Source: Chitinophaga rupis (GTDB taxonomy: Bacteria > Bacteroidota > Bacteroidia > Chitinophagales > Chitinophagaceae). From it: a stretch of 64,000 nucleotides of DNA. Positions 54,439 to 63,624 of this stretch are shown piece after piece. The stretch is taken from assembly GCF_900109685.1 (NCBI RefSeq), contig NZ_FOBB01000012.1:1-64000 (forward strand), in the 5' to 3' direction. Each line of letters opens with the position of its first letter. The stretch's first letter is position 1. The notes beneath the pieces were generated by a model. That model was not told the DNA's origin. It worked only from the letters and a program-made list of their open reading frames with translations, and searched no databases. Position numbers and translations under genes: made by a program.

Positions 54439-57400
54439 TTACAGACCTACATTAATTCCAAACGCAAATGTTCTCAGGTTGGGATACACATCATATGATC
54501 CCAGTGCATTATCCCTGTAATCAAACGGGTTGTAGAAGTTAAAGGGATTGGTAGCGCTGATATAAAGTTTCAGACCTTCCATGCCCATCTTCCTTGTCAT
54601 GAACCTTGGGAAAGTATAGGAAAGGTTCAGTGTACGCATCCGGAAATTAAAGGCGCTCTTGCTCCAGAAAGATGAAGCCAGGTCGTAGGTAGTACTATAA
54701 TAAGGATCCGGATAAGTTGCGTTGGTATTTTCCGGTGTCCAGTGATCGGTCCAGAAAGCCGGGCGGGAAGAGGTAGCAGTAGCCTGTTTACGGGCACCGC
54801 TTTCTATCTGCGCTACACCACCGAAGGAACCGGCCATTACCATATCCAGCCGGAATCCTTTATAACCTGCGCCTATGTTTATACCGAAGCTGTAGTGATT
54901 GTCGGCTTTATTGGTAATAAAGGTCTGGTCATTTTCATCGATCTTACCATCTGGTCCGGCATACTGATTAGTGAGCGGATCTTTTGCACCACGGATATCT
55001 TTATAGTATAACATACCGGGCGCAGGTTTTTTACCCATGATAGTATAGTCAGGATTCTTTGCCAGGAAATTATCTACATCGGCCTGTGTTCTGAACATGC
55101 CTTCGTATACATATCCTTTCAAACCCATATCCAGGGAGTGGCCGTTGGGATCTTCCCAGGTACCGATTACACCGCGGTCCACATCTACTTTCACTGCTTT
55201 GGCATCACTCCAGGCCAGGAAACCGCCCACATTAAAATCAATGTTCTTACCAATGCGGTCATTCCATCCCAGTGATAGCTCATAACCGTATGCATTGATG
55301 GTATTATAGTTCTCCGCAGAAATAGCAGAACCTACTGTAAGCGGTACGGCTGCTGTTAAGGAAGTAAGCATGTTATAGCGGTGATCGTAAAACCCATCAA
55401 TGGTAACGGATAAACGATTATTCAGCGCTTTAGCATCAATACCGGCATTAAATTTCAGGTCATCGTCCCAGCGGGCGGCGGGGTTAGGCATAGATTCCGG
55501 CCTGGTACCTACGTACTTGGCACTGTTGCCGCCAAATACGGCGCCCCCGGTTTGGCTGGGCGTATAACGCTGTAAATAGCCCCAGGCCTTGGTAGCGTCA
55601 CCACCCAGGTGACCGGCTGAAGCACGTAATTTCAGGAAATCAATTGCGTTCACATTCTGCCGGAAAAAATTCTCTTCTGATATTACCCAACCTGCGGACA
55701 CAGATGGGAAAAAGCCCCAGCGGTAAGCCGGTGCAAAGTTGGTGGAGGCATCATAACGGAAAGCAAATTCCAGCAGGTACTTATCTGCATAAGTATAATT
55801 CAAACGGCCTATGTAAGACAGGTTACCGGTTTCATTGGCTGTTTCATATACGTTCATAGCGCCGAATGCAAAACGGGAAATATCCGGGGCGCTTTCAGTA
55901 GGATCTTCTGTATAAGCCTGCACATCGTCATAGCTGTATTCAGACTGCTCTGCTACTGCCAGCACGGAGATCTCATGCTTACCAAATTTGCGGTTGTAGC
56001 TCAGGTAACCATCCAGCTGGTAACGGTCGCCATAGGAAGGTTTGAAGAATACCCGGGCGCCGTTCTTCATACGGGTAGGCCCTACCACATCACCGCCTAT
56101 GATATGCTTGTGCTCACCCAGTCCGGTGAAAGAGTACAGGTTGTAGTAAGTACCAAACTGTTTAGGGAATACATTGTCCATTATTTTGGCGTACTGCACT
56201 TTGGCGGTTAAGCCTTTAATAAAGGTGGGCTGGTATTCCAGGTTGGCTACTACATTCAGGCTGTTGGAACGTGTTTGGCTATAGTTGTCCAATGCCTGTA
56301 TTGCAAAGAAGTGGAAGGCATCAATATTATTAGCAGTGCTCAGCAGCACGGGTAAACCATTTACATAAGGGGGATTGAACTGCGGGGTATAGATCAGCCC
56401 TTTCAGGTCATTCTCTGCATTTTCACCACCCTGTTTCAGCAGGAACATTTTGGTGTTAGACAGATCGCCGCTTACAGAAAGGGATGTTTTTAAACCGGTG
56501 GCCAGCTTCACATCCGTGCTGGCGCGGAATGTCCAGCGGTCGTTCCTGATCTTGTCCAGGTTACCGTTCTGGTAAAAGTAAGTAGCACCTGCAAAGAAGG
56601 TAGCTTTTTCCGTACCGCCACTGATATTAAAGGTATGGCGGGTAGTAAGGGAGGTTTTCCAGGCCTGGCGCAGCCAGTCGTAATTATGATCTTTAAAATA
56701 TGCTAATTCATCGGGCGTATAAATAACCGGGTCAGTAGCTGGTTTGCCTCCGGTAGTGTTCATATCATTCAGGTAAGTAGCCAGGTCATAACCCGTCATC
56801 ATGGTAGGCAGCTTGGTAGCCTGGCTAAAACCCACGGATGAATTGTAATTGATAGCCAGCTTACCAGCCTTTCCCCTTTTGGTTTTTACCACAATGGCGC
56901 CCTGTGAGGAACGTGCACCATACACCGCTGCAGCGGCATCTTTTAACACGGAAATACTTTCCACTTCCGTAGGATCCAGCAGGTTAAAATCATCCGGGGT
57001 ACGGATCACGTCATCAATGATATACAACGGCTGTAAAGTACCTCCATCTTTAGCATAAATAACAGGGTTGCGGATGGTAATAGTACCTGGAGTTCCGGGG
57101 CGGGCGGTACCACCACCTACGCTTACTCCCGGCAGCTTACCGGCGAGTGTTGCAGACAGGTTGCCCAAAGGCAGGTCCTCAATCTCTTTTACGTTCACTG
57201 TGGCAACGGCGCCTGTTAAATGAATTTTTTTCTGGGAACCATAACCTACTATTATTGTTTCAGAAAGGTCCGTAACCCCTCTTTTCATAGTTACATTTAC
57301 TGCAGAACGGTCATTCACAGGCTGTTCCAGCGGGGCCTGGCCTGTGTAGGTAAAAACCAGTACAGCTTTTCCATCCGGTACCTGTATGCTGTAGTTGCCA

Positions 57401-57645
57401 TCAATATCTGTTACGGTACCTTTTGATTGTCCTTTTAAACGGACGGTTACGCCGGGAACTTCGGAACCATCTTCAGAGAATACTTTCCCCCTGACAGTAA
57501 TACCTGCTGGTTTTCCGGCAACGGTAACAGGTGTGTTGTTGTTTTGTGCATACGTGGTTGTGGTGTTGGCACATAAGTATAGTAGTATCAGCAATACAGT
57601 TCCCCCTGTGGTAAGTCGCTTACCAGAAAGTAAATGATTAATCAT
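54439..57645 (-). CDS. susC: SusC/RagA TonB-dependent transporter (no STN domain)
   Basis: 1068 residues. Signal segment (LLILLYLCANTTTTYAQ), a carboxypeptidase-regulatory-like domain at about 48-125 (VRGKVFSEDGSEVPGVTVRL), TonB-box-like SETIIVGYGSQ, plug (LPLGNLSATLAGKLPGVSVG) and barrel ending RTFAFGINVGL. It lacks the STN domain of the block A transporter, so it should not signal through FecR. Control probably comes from the long divergent region upstream, which holds the shared bipartite motif. It is the first gene of block B and feeds the pectin-degrading enzymes after it. Confidence 0.94.
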   Translation of the reverse strand: MINHLLSGKRLTTGGTVLLILLYLCANTTTTYAQNNNTPVTVAGKPAGITVRGKVFSEDGSEVPGVTVRLKGQSKGTVTDIDGNYSIQVPDGKAVLVFTYTGQAPLEQPVNDRSAVNVTMKRGVTDLSETIIVGYGSQKKIHLTGAVATVNVKEIEDLPLGNLSATLAGKLPGVSVGGGTARPGTPGTITIRNPVIYAKDGGTLQPLYIIDDVIRTPDDFNLLDPTEVESISVLKDAAAAVYGARSSQGAIVVKTKRGKAGKLAINYNSSVGFSQATKLPTMMTGYDLATYLNDMNTTGGKPATDPVIYTPDELAYFKDHNYDWLRQAWKTSLTTRHTFNISGGTEKATFFAGATYFYQNGNLDKIRNDRWTFRASTDVKLATGLKTSLSVSGDLSNTKMFLLKQGGENAENDLKGLIYTPQFNPPYVNGLPVLLSTANNIDAFHFFAIQALDNYSQTRSNSLNVVANLEYQPTFIKGLTAKVQYAKIMDNVFPKQFGTYYNLYSFTGLGEHKHIIGGDVVGPTRMKNGARVFFKPSYGDRYQLDGYLSYNRKFGKHEISVLAVAEQSEYSYDDVQAYTEDPTESAPDISRFAFGAMNVYETANETGNLSYIGRLNYTYADKYLLEFAFRYDASTNFAPAYRWGFFPSVSAGWVISEENFFRQNVNAIDFLKLRASAGHLGGDATKAWGYLQRYTPSQTGGAVFGGNSAKYVGTRPESMPNPAARWDDDLKFNAGIDAKALNNRLSVTIDGFYDHRYNMLTSLTAAVPLTVGSAISAENYNTINAYGYELSLGWNDRIGKNIDFNVGGFLAWSDAKAVKVDVDRGVIGTWEDPNGHSLDMGLKGYVYEGMFRTQADVDNFLAKNPDYTIMGKKPAPGMLYYKDIRGAKDPLTNQYAGPDGKIDENDQTFITNKADNHYSFGINIGAGYKGFRLDMVMAGSFGGVAQIESGARKQATATSSRPAFWTDHWTPENTNATYPDPYYSTTYDLASSFWSKSAFNFRMRTLNLSYTFPRFMTRKMGMEGLKLYISATNPFNFYNPFDYRDNALGSYDVYPNLRTFAFGINVGL

Positions 57646-58080
57646 TGTTTTAATGATTTAAGAATAGGACTAAATAAGTTGATAGAACAGGACTAAGTAG
57701 TTTGGTGTCGGCTGGACAATTAAAATATAGCCCATAAAAAAAGAAGCATACTTTTCATAACTAACGGAATTTTAAGATGACGATCTTTCCCATAACAATC
57801 AAGGCTGCTGTTCCCCCCTGATAACTCCCTTCAGTAAGAGAGGTAATAATCTCAGGGGTCAAGCTACAGAAATAATCAGTTAAAAAAGGAGCATAGCGGC
57901 TTTTTTTTTACGCAATCGTTACCGGCAACGATGGCGTGCCTGCTTTAGCTAAAAAAGACTACCATAGTATAGTATAGATAAGAGAAATATAGTACCTTGG
58001 GGTTAATTAGATTTAATCACCCTGGTCTTTTTCAATCTCAATCCTGACTGCTGTTCCACGTTCTATTATAAAACCAGGTT
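57646..58080. promoter_or_regulatory. Divergent SusC / GH29 regulatory region with bipartite motif, copy 2
   Basis: 435 bases without a gene, AT-rich near 57890-58010. It holds TCAAGCTACAGAAATA (57859-57874) and TACGCAATCGTTACCGG (57909-57925), the second copy of the motif also found at 28754-28808. A run of nine T precedes the second half. A short 5-base repeat (TAGTA/TATAG) is near 57964-57978. Exact -33/-7 elements could not be assigned. It should control block B to the left and GH29 to the right. Confidence 0.6.
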
Positions 58081-60705
58081 ATGAAGCATGTTATGTTCCG
58101 GTGCCGGCTTGGGGCCCTTGCCCTTTTGCTGGTAGTTTTTTCCTTTTCTGTATCCTTTGCACAAAAAAATATTCTTTATAAACCTGACTGGGCCTCCCTT
58201 CAGCAACACACGGAAGTACCGGAATGGATCCGCGATGCCAAATTCGGCATCTATTGCCATTGGGGTGTATACAGCGTGCCTGCCTATAATAATGAACATT
58301 ATTACTCACATATGCATGCGGACTCCGGGTACTCCAAACTGGGTACCTACCAGCGGCATATAGCCCTGTACGGCCCTCTTAGCAAATTCGGGTACCATGA
58401 TTTTATACCGATGTTCAAGGGTGAACATTTTAATGCCGATACCTGGGCCGACCTGTTCGTAAAAAGCGGGGCACGTTTTGCCGGACCGGTGGCGGAGCAC
58501 CATGATGGTTTTGCCATGTGGGACAGCCAGCTAACACCTTTTAATGCCAAACAAATGGGCCCTCACCGCGATGTGGTGGGCGAGCTGGAAAAAGCCATCC
58601 GCAAAAGAGGATTGAAATTCTTCGTATCCCTGCACCATGAGCTGAATTACGGGTATGTAAAGCCCAAACCCGGATGGGCAGCAGCCAATCCCAAATACGC
58701 CAAATTATACGGCACCCCCATGCCGCACGAAGCCTGGCTGAAAATGTGGGAAGGCAAGTGCGAGGAAATAGTAGACAAATACCACCCTGATATTATATAC
58801 CACGATTCCTGGCTGGAAAATATTCCCCCTACCTACATACAACATTATCTGGCGCATTACTTTAATGCGGCGGAACAACGCCACCAGGATGTAACCATGA
58901 CCTACAAAGGCAATGATATACCGGATGGTATTGGTATGCTGGACCATGAGAACAGCAATCCTGATCATATTGTGGAAAAGCCCTGGCTTTGCGATTATTC
59001 CATTGGTACCGGCTATGCCCTTTCCTGGGGGTATACGGACGGTATGGAGATACGTACCCCTAAAGAAATTATACATAAGATCATAGAAGTGGTGAGCAAG
59101 AACGGACAGCTGCTGCTGAACCTTTCTCCCCGCTCTGACGGCACTATCCCGGATAATCAGCAGGAAGTAATGTTCCGCGTAGGTAAATGGATGTGGGCTA
59201 ATGGTGAATCAATTTATGGTACCCGCCCTTTCAGCGTGTTTGGCGAAACCACGCCGGAAGGCCAGCGCATACACTATACCCGCAAGGGCGACACGCTTTA
59301 TGCTATTTTCCTGGACTGGCCGGGGGATTCCAGCACCGTGCATCTGAAAGCGCTGAATAATAACAGCCTGGGAGGCAGCATTCAATCGCTGCAGATGCTG
59401 GGTTTAAAATCGCTGGAAACCATGCCGTTTAAGATGGATGAGCAGGGGCTGGCGCTTACTATCCCAAAGAAAACAAGGATCCCCTCAGACCTTGCTTATG
59501 TATTCAGGATCGTAGTTCAACATTCCATTCATAACGTGAACGAGAAGGGCCCACAAGTGTCCGTATCGCAGGGGAACCATGCACAGGCAGGTTCCCCTTT
59601 ATTGAACCCTGCTACTCCCCTGTTTGAGATCCTGGGCGGGCCGGATGCCCCGGTGATACAGGAAGGTATGCCCGGTACAACCGGCATACAGGGCGGGTTT
59701 GAAGGCGGTACCTGCATAAAGGTGAATGGTACTTACCACCTGTTCCCCACAGAAAGAGCAGGGGAAAAAGGGGTGGCAGCATATTATGACCGGGTGAAAA
59801 CCCGCATTGGGCACTGGACCAGCACAGATGCCATTCACTGGAAACGGGAAAACACTTTATACGCATCCAGCGGGCAATATGCAGTGGCAGTGGATGATAA
59901 CCCGGTGAACGACCGGCGCGCAGCCATCTGGTCTTTTATGCCGGTGTTTAACAAAGCGCATAACCGCTGGTATGGTTATTACCTGGCTTATACGGTAGAC
60001 AAAAATATTGAGCCCAATCATTCCTTTGGGCGCATCTGGCGGGCGGAATCTGTAAAGGAAGGACCGGAAGGCATTGGCGGCCCTTATGAAGATAAGGGCA
60101 TTGTAATGGAACCCGGCGTAGATTCCCAGCTATGGGAAGGCCGCCAGGGCGTGGCTTTCTTTTATCCTTACCTGGTGGGTAATGAATGGCTGGCCTTTTA
60201 CGGCGGCGCATATCCTTATGCAAAATGGGCTGACTATCCAACCAGATCGGGCAAGGGCTGGTATGTTGGATTAGCCAGGTCCGCCTCCATGGAAGGCCCC
60301 TGGACGCGGATGGATACTACTGTGAATCCCATAACCTCCATACATCCCTGGTTTGTGGAAAACCCTATTGTAAGCCGGTTACCGAATGGTTTATATATTG
60401 CCGTATTTGACGGCGGACCGGAGGGATTTGGTTTACATTTGCCTAACATGATGGGGTACACGCTTTCCAGGGATGGCCTGCACTGGACCGCTGCCCAGTA
60501 CTTTCCCATTCATACCAAAGTAAAAAAGTGGTGGGATATTATGCGTACCCCGCTTTGCCTGATACCGGAGGGGGATGACCGTTATACCATCCTGTATGCA
60601 GCTATTAATAATAACCAGCGCTTCCATCCCATTGGAATGGTGCAGGTAAAGCTGAACCGGCAGGTGATGGACCAGGTAATGGATGGGTTGAAGCAAGATA
60701 ATTGA
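58081..60705 (+). CDS. GH29 alpha-L-fucosidase fused to a five-bladed propeller
   Basis: 874 residues with a signal peptide (FSFSVSFAQ). The GH29 barrel at about 35-370 carries KFGIYCHWGVYSVPAYNNEH, HHDGF at 140-144 and the nucleophile candidate D242 in IIYHDSWLEN, plus LLLNLSPRSDGTIPDNQ. A small beta-sandwich follows (PFSVFGETTPEG). The C-terminal part (about 510-870) is a GH43/GH32-like propeller (GGFEGGTCIKVNGTYHLFPT; GHWTSTDAIHWKREN; VENPIVSRLPNGLYIAVFDG; YTLSRDGLHW). A fucosidase tied to a second glycosidase-like propeller is unusual. Fucose is present in rhamnogalacturonan-II chain A. Expression is probably set by the divergent region. Confidence 0.82.
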   Translation: MKHVMFRCRLGALALLLVVFSFSVSFAQKNILYKPDWASLQQHTEVPEWIRDAKFGIYCHWGVYSVPAYNNEHYYSHMHADSGYSKLGTYQRHIALYGPLSKFGYHDFIPMFKGEHFNADTWADLFVKSGARFAGPVAEHHDGFAMWDSQLTPFNAKQMGPHRDVVGELEKAIRKRGLKFFVSLHHELNYGYVKPKPGWAAANPKYAKLYGTPMPHEAWLKMWEGKCEEIVDKYHPDIIYHDSWLENIPPTYIQHYLAHYFNAAEQRHQDVTMTYKGNDIPDGIGMLDHENSNPDHIVEKPWLCDYSIGTGYALSWGYTDGMEIRTPKEIIHKIIEVVSKNGQLLLNLSPRSDGTIPDNQQEVMFRVGKWMWANGESIYGTRPFSVFGETTPEGQRIHYTRKGDTLYAIFLDWPGDSSTVHLKALNNNSLGGSIQSLQMLGLKSLETMPFKMDEQGLALTIPKKTRIPSDLAYVFRIVVQHSIHNVNEKGPQVSVSQGNHAQAGSPLLNPATPLFEILGGPDAPVIQEGMPGTTGIQGGFEGGTCIKVNGTYHLFPTERAGEKGVAAYYDRVKTRIGHWTSTDAIHWKRENTLYASSGQYAVAVDDNPVNDRRAAIWSFMPVFNKAHNRWYGYYLAYTVDKNIEPNHSFGRIWRAESVKEGPEGIGGPYEDKGIVMEPGVDSQLWEGRQGVAFFYPYLVGNEWLAFYGGAYPYAKWADYPTRSGKGWYVGLARSASMEGPWTRMDTTVNPITSIHPWFVENPIVSRLPNGLYIAVFDGGPEGFGLHLPNMMGYTLSRDGLHWTAAQYFPIHTKVKKWWDIMRTPLCLIPEGDDRYTILYAAINNNQRFHPIGMVQVKLNRQVMDQVMDGLKQDN

Positions 60706-60774
60706 AATTGATTTTTTTTAATATTGGGGATTGCTACTGAATGTTTGATTGATGTACGTTATGAAAATGGATGT

Positions 60775-63477
60775 ATGAAGCGATTGTTTTGTATTTTATT
60801 GGTGAGCTGTTGCTGGCATTTCTGTTTTGCAGCAGGAGATAAAAATATAACGCTGGTAACAGCACCGCATGCCAATGCAAGGGTACAATATGGAGCCGAG
60901 CACCTGGGCAAAGCCTTACAGGCTGCGGGTTACCAGGTAAAGCTGCTTACACAGGCCAATGCTCCGTCGGGAGCGGCTATCGTAATAGGCCTCCTGAACG
61001 ATGCGCTTACCCAAAAGGCTATACGTACTTATAAGTTAACCATTTCACAAGCACCGGGTAAAGAAGGTTTTACGATTGCAGCAGCAAACAGCCATACCGT
61101 TATTGGCGGTACGGATGCCAGCGGCGCTTTGTATGGCTGCCTGGAACTGGCTGCCCGCGTACGTGCGGCAGGCGCTTTACCTACACAGCTTTCCTTTACC
61201 GACCAGCCGGAAATGGTGCTGCGCGGCACCTGCGTAGGTATTCAGAAACCTACTTACCTGCCGGGCAGAATGGTGTATGAATACCCTTATACCCCGGAAG
61301 TATTTCCCTGGCTGTATGATAAAGCTTTGTGGATCCGCTACCTGGATATGCTGGCGGAAAACCGTATGAACTCCCTGTACCTGTGGAACGGGCACCCCTT
61401 TGCATCGCTGGTGCGGTTAAAGGAATACCCTTACGCAGTAGAGGTGGACAGCGCTACCTTTAAAAAGAATGAGGATATGTACCGCTTCCTCACCAAAGAA
61501 GCAGACCGCCGCGGCATTTGGGTGATACAGATGTTCTACAACATTATTCTTTCCAAACCATTTGCGGAAAAACACGGGTTGGTAACCCAGGACCGTAAAC
61601 GGCCTATTACGCCGCTGATAGCGGATTATACCCGTAAATCCATTGCCGCTTTTGTAGCCAAATATCCCAATGTAGGCTTGCTGGTAACGTTGGGCGAAGC
61701 CATGGAAGGCGATGACATGGATGTGAAATGGTTTACTGAAACGATTATTCCAGGGGTTAAGGACGGGCTGCAAACATTGGGAAAGAAAACACTGCCTCCT
61801 ATTGTGCTACGCGGACATGACAGCAATCCGCAGCTATTGCTGAAAGCTGCCCTCCCACTCTATTCAAACCTGTATGTAGAAAATAAATATAACGGGGAAG
61901 CGCTTACCACCTATACCCCGCGTGGCCCCTGGGCCGCCATGCACCGGGAGATCAGCCGGCTGGCTGCTGCCGATATTGATAATGTGCATATACTGGCCAA
62001 CCTGGAACCCTTCCGTTACGGCGCTACCAGCTTTATTCAAAAATGTGTGCAGGCCATGCATACAGCCCATGGCGCCAATGGCCTGCACCTATACCCACAG
62101 GCCTCTTACTGGGACTGGCCCTATACCGCGGATAAAACCACGCCCCGCCTGCTGCAAACAGACCGTGACTGGATCTGGTACCAGGCCTGGGCGCGTTATG
62201 CCTGGAACTGCCACCGGGACCGGGCAGCGGAAGACCTTTACTGGAGCGATCTTTTAAATAAAAAATACGGCACACAAGCCGGTAAAGATATACTGGAAGC
62301 CTACGAGCAAACCGGCGAAATAGCCCCCAAGCTGTTACGGCGTTTTGGCATTACTAACGGTAACCGGCAAACGCTTACGCTGGGCATGTTCATGAACCAG
62401 CTGATCAATCCTAAAAAATGGCGGGTGTGGCCCGACCTGTATGATTCCGACGGGCCGGAAGGAGAAACCCTTCTGCAATATGCAGAGAAGGAATGGCAGC
62501 ATGCACCGCATACCGGCGAAACACCTGTGCAGGTAATTAAAGAAGTAGTACAGCACGGGGAGCTGGCAGCAGCCGCCATTGACAGAGCTACTGGCAGTGT
62601 ACAGCAAAACCAGGCAGAATTTACCCGGCTGAAAAATGACGTATACTGCTACCGTGCGCTGGCCGGTTATTTTGCTGCCAAAGTGCAGGCTGCCTTATGG
62701 GTGCTGCAATACCAGCACAGCCACCAGCTGAGCGATCTGCAAAAAGCGCTGCCCCTGCTGGAACAAAGCGTACAACATTACCGGGAGCTGGCGGCCCTTA
62801 CAAAAGATACTTACCTGTATGCCAACAGCATGCAAACCGCGCAAAGAAAAGTGCCTATTGGGGGTGATGACGGGAAGAATAAAACCTGGACCGAGCTGCT
62901 GCCTCATTATGAAGCAGAGCTGCAGTATTTTAAACAGCACCTGCAAACTTTGCAGGCAGCGCCATCCGGCACTTCCGCACCGGCTAATACCATGCATTTA
63001 CAAGCGGCTGCCGTTACACTATTAAGCCCGGCTAATGGCCGTTACCAGCCCTTAAGCGGGGCAAGGATATTTTCAGATAAAGACCTGCGCCTGGCAGCTG
63101 CAGCACCTGCGTTAAAAGACCTGCAGGGCATTACCTGCTCCATGCAGCAGCAGCAAACAGCCGGTACTACTTTACAATTCCGCAACCAGCAACCGGTAAA
63201 AGTAGTGGTAGGTTTCTTTGAAAGTAAGGACAAAAGCTTTTTACAGGAGCCGGACCTGGAAACAGACGCCGGCGCTGATAACTACGGGCAGGCAGCCATC
63301 CGCCTGCGGCATGCCATCAGCATACCTTCCCTGCCGCCGGTGAATGTGCATACCTATTATTTTGCAGCAGGTGAGCATACGCTTACACTGGGTAAAGGAG
63401 CCTGTTTGGTATTGGGATTTACGGGAGGCGGCACAGAAGATGCAGCAGAAGGACTGGATTGGCTGTTTGAACGCTGA
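60775..63477 (+). CDS. GH67/GH20-like secreted glycosidase, possibly an alpha-uronidase
   Basis: The start is taken at ATG 60775 (MKRLFCILLVSCCWHFCFAA), a signal peptide; the frame opens earlier at a TTG. About 900 residues. The N-terminal alpha/beta domain has GFTIAAANSHTVIGGTDASG, then ALYGCLELA, as in GH67 and GH20 leaders. A TIM-like barrel follows with NRMNSLYLWNGHP, QMFYNIILSKPFAEKHG and TLGEAMEGDD, where E308 and E311 are candidates for catalysis. Helical and beta-sandwich tails end it. The family is not one I can name with certainty; alpha-uronidase or galacturonidase activity is inferred from the relatives. It follows GH29 by 69 bases. Confidence 0.65.
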   Translation: MKRLFCILLVSCCWHFCFAAGDKNITLVTAPHANARVQYGAEHLGKALQAAGYQVKLLTQANAPSGAAIVIGLLNDALTQKAIRTYKLTISQAPGKEGFTIAAANSHTVIGGTDASGALYGCLELAARVRAAGALPTQLSFTDQPEMVLRGTCVGIQKPTYLPGRMVYEYPYTPEVFPWLYDKALWIRYLDMLAENRMNSLYLWNGHPFASLVRLKEYPYAVEVDSATFKKNEDMYRFLTKEADRRGIWVIQMFYNIILSKPFAEKHGLVTQDRKRPITPLIADYTRKSIAAFVAKYPNVGLLVTLGEAMEGDDMDVKWFTETIIPGVKDGLQTLGKKTLPPIVLRGHDSNPQLLLKAALPLYSNLYVENKYNGEALTTYTPRGPWAAMHREISRLAAADIDNVHILANLEPFRYGATSFIQKCVQAMHTAHGANGLHLYPQASYWDWPYTADKTTPRLLQTDRDWIWYQAWARYAWNCHRDRAAEDLYWSDLLNKKYGTQAGKDILEAYEQTGEIAPKLLRRFGITNGNRQTLTLGMFMNQLINPKKWRVWPDLYDSDGPEGETLLQYAEKEWQHAPHTGETPVQVIKEVVQHGELAAAAIDRATGSVQQNQAEFTRLKNDVYCYRALAGYFAAKVQAALWVLQYQHSHQLSDLQKALPLLEQSVQHYRELAALTKDTYLYANSMQTAQRKVPIGGDDGKNKTWTELLPHYEAELQYFKQHLQTLQAAPSGTSAPANTMHLQAAAVTLLSPANGRYQPLSGARIFSDKDLRLAAAAPALKDLQGITCSMQQQQTAGTTLQFRNQQPVKVVVGFFESKDKSFLQEPDLETDAGADNYGQAAIRLRHAISIPSLPPVNVHTYYFAAGEHTLTLGKGACLVLGFTGGGTEDAAEGLDWLFER

Positions 63478-63613
63478 ACGCTTAATGCCGAACGCTAAAC
63501 GCTTAATGCAGCGGATCGGGCATACAGCAGCACACAGGGCCTTCAACATCCGGCAATCAGCGTTCAGCATTCAGCGTTTTGCGTTAAGCGTTTTGCATTA
63601 AGCATTCAGCATT
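63466..63613. repeat. 7-bp-period inverted repeat around a stop codon
   Basis: GCTGAAC, GCTTAAT, GCCGAAC, GCTAAAC and GCTTAAT follow in exact 7-base steps from 63473, overlapping the last codons and stop of the previous gene. The complementary series GTTCAGC, ATTCAGC, GTTTTGC, GTTAAGC, ATTAAGC runs 63556-63613. The pair 63473-63488 / 63595-63610 matches at 15 of 16 positions. It ends 11 bases before the ATG of the GntR gene. Confidence 0.85.
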
Positions 63614-63624
63614 AATTAACTTAT

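Noticed and set aside
57960..57990. Short TAGTA/TATAG tandem stretch
   Set aside because: Only about three copies of a 5-base AT-rich word; too short to call a functional repeat.
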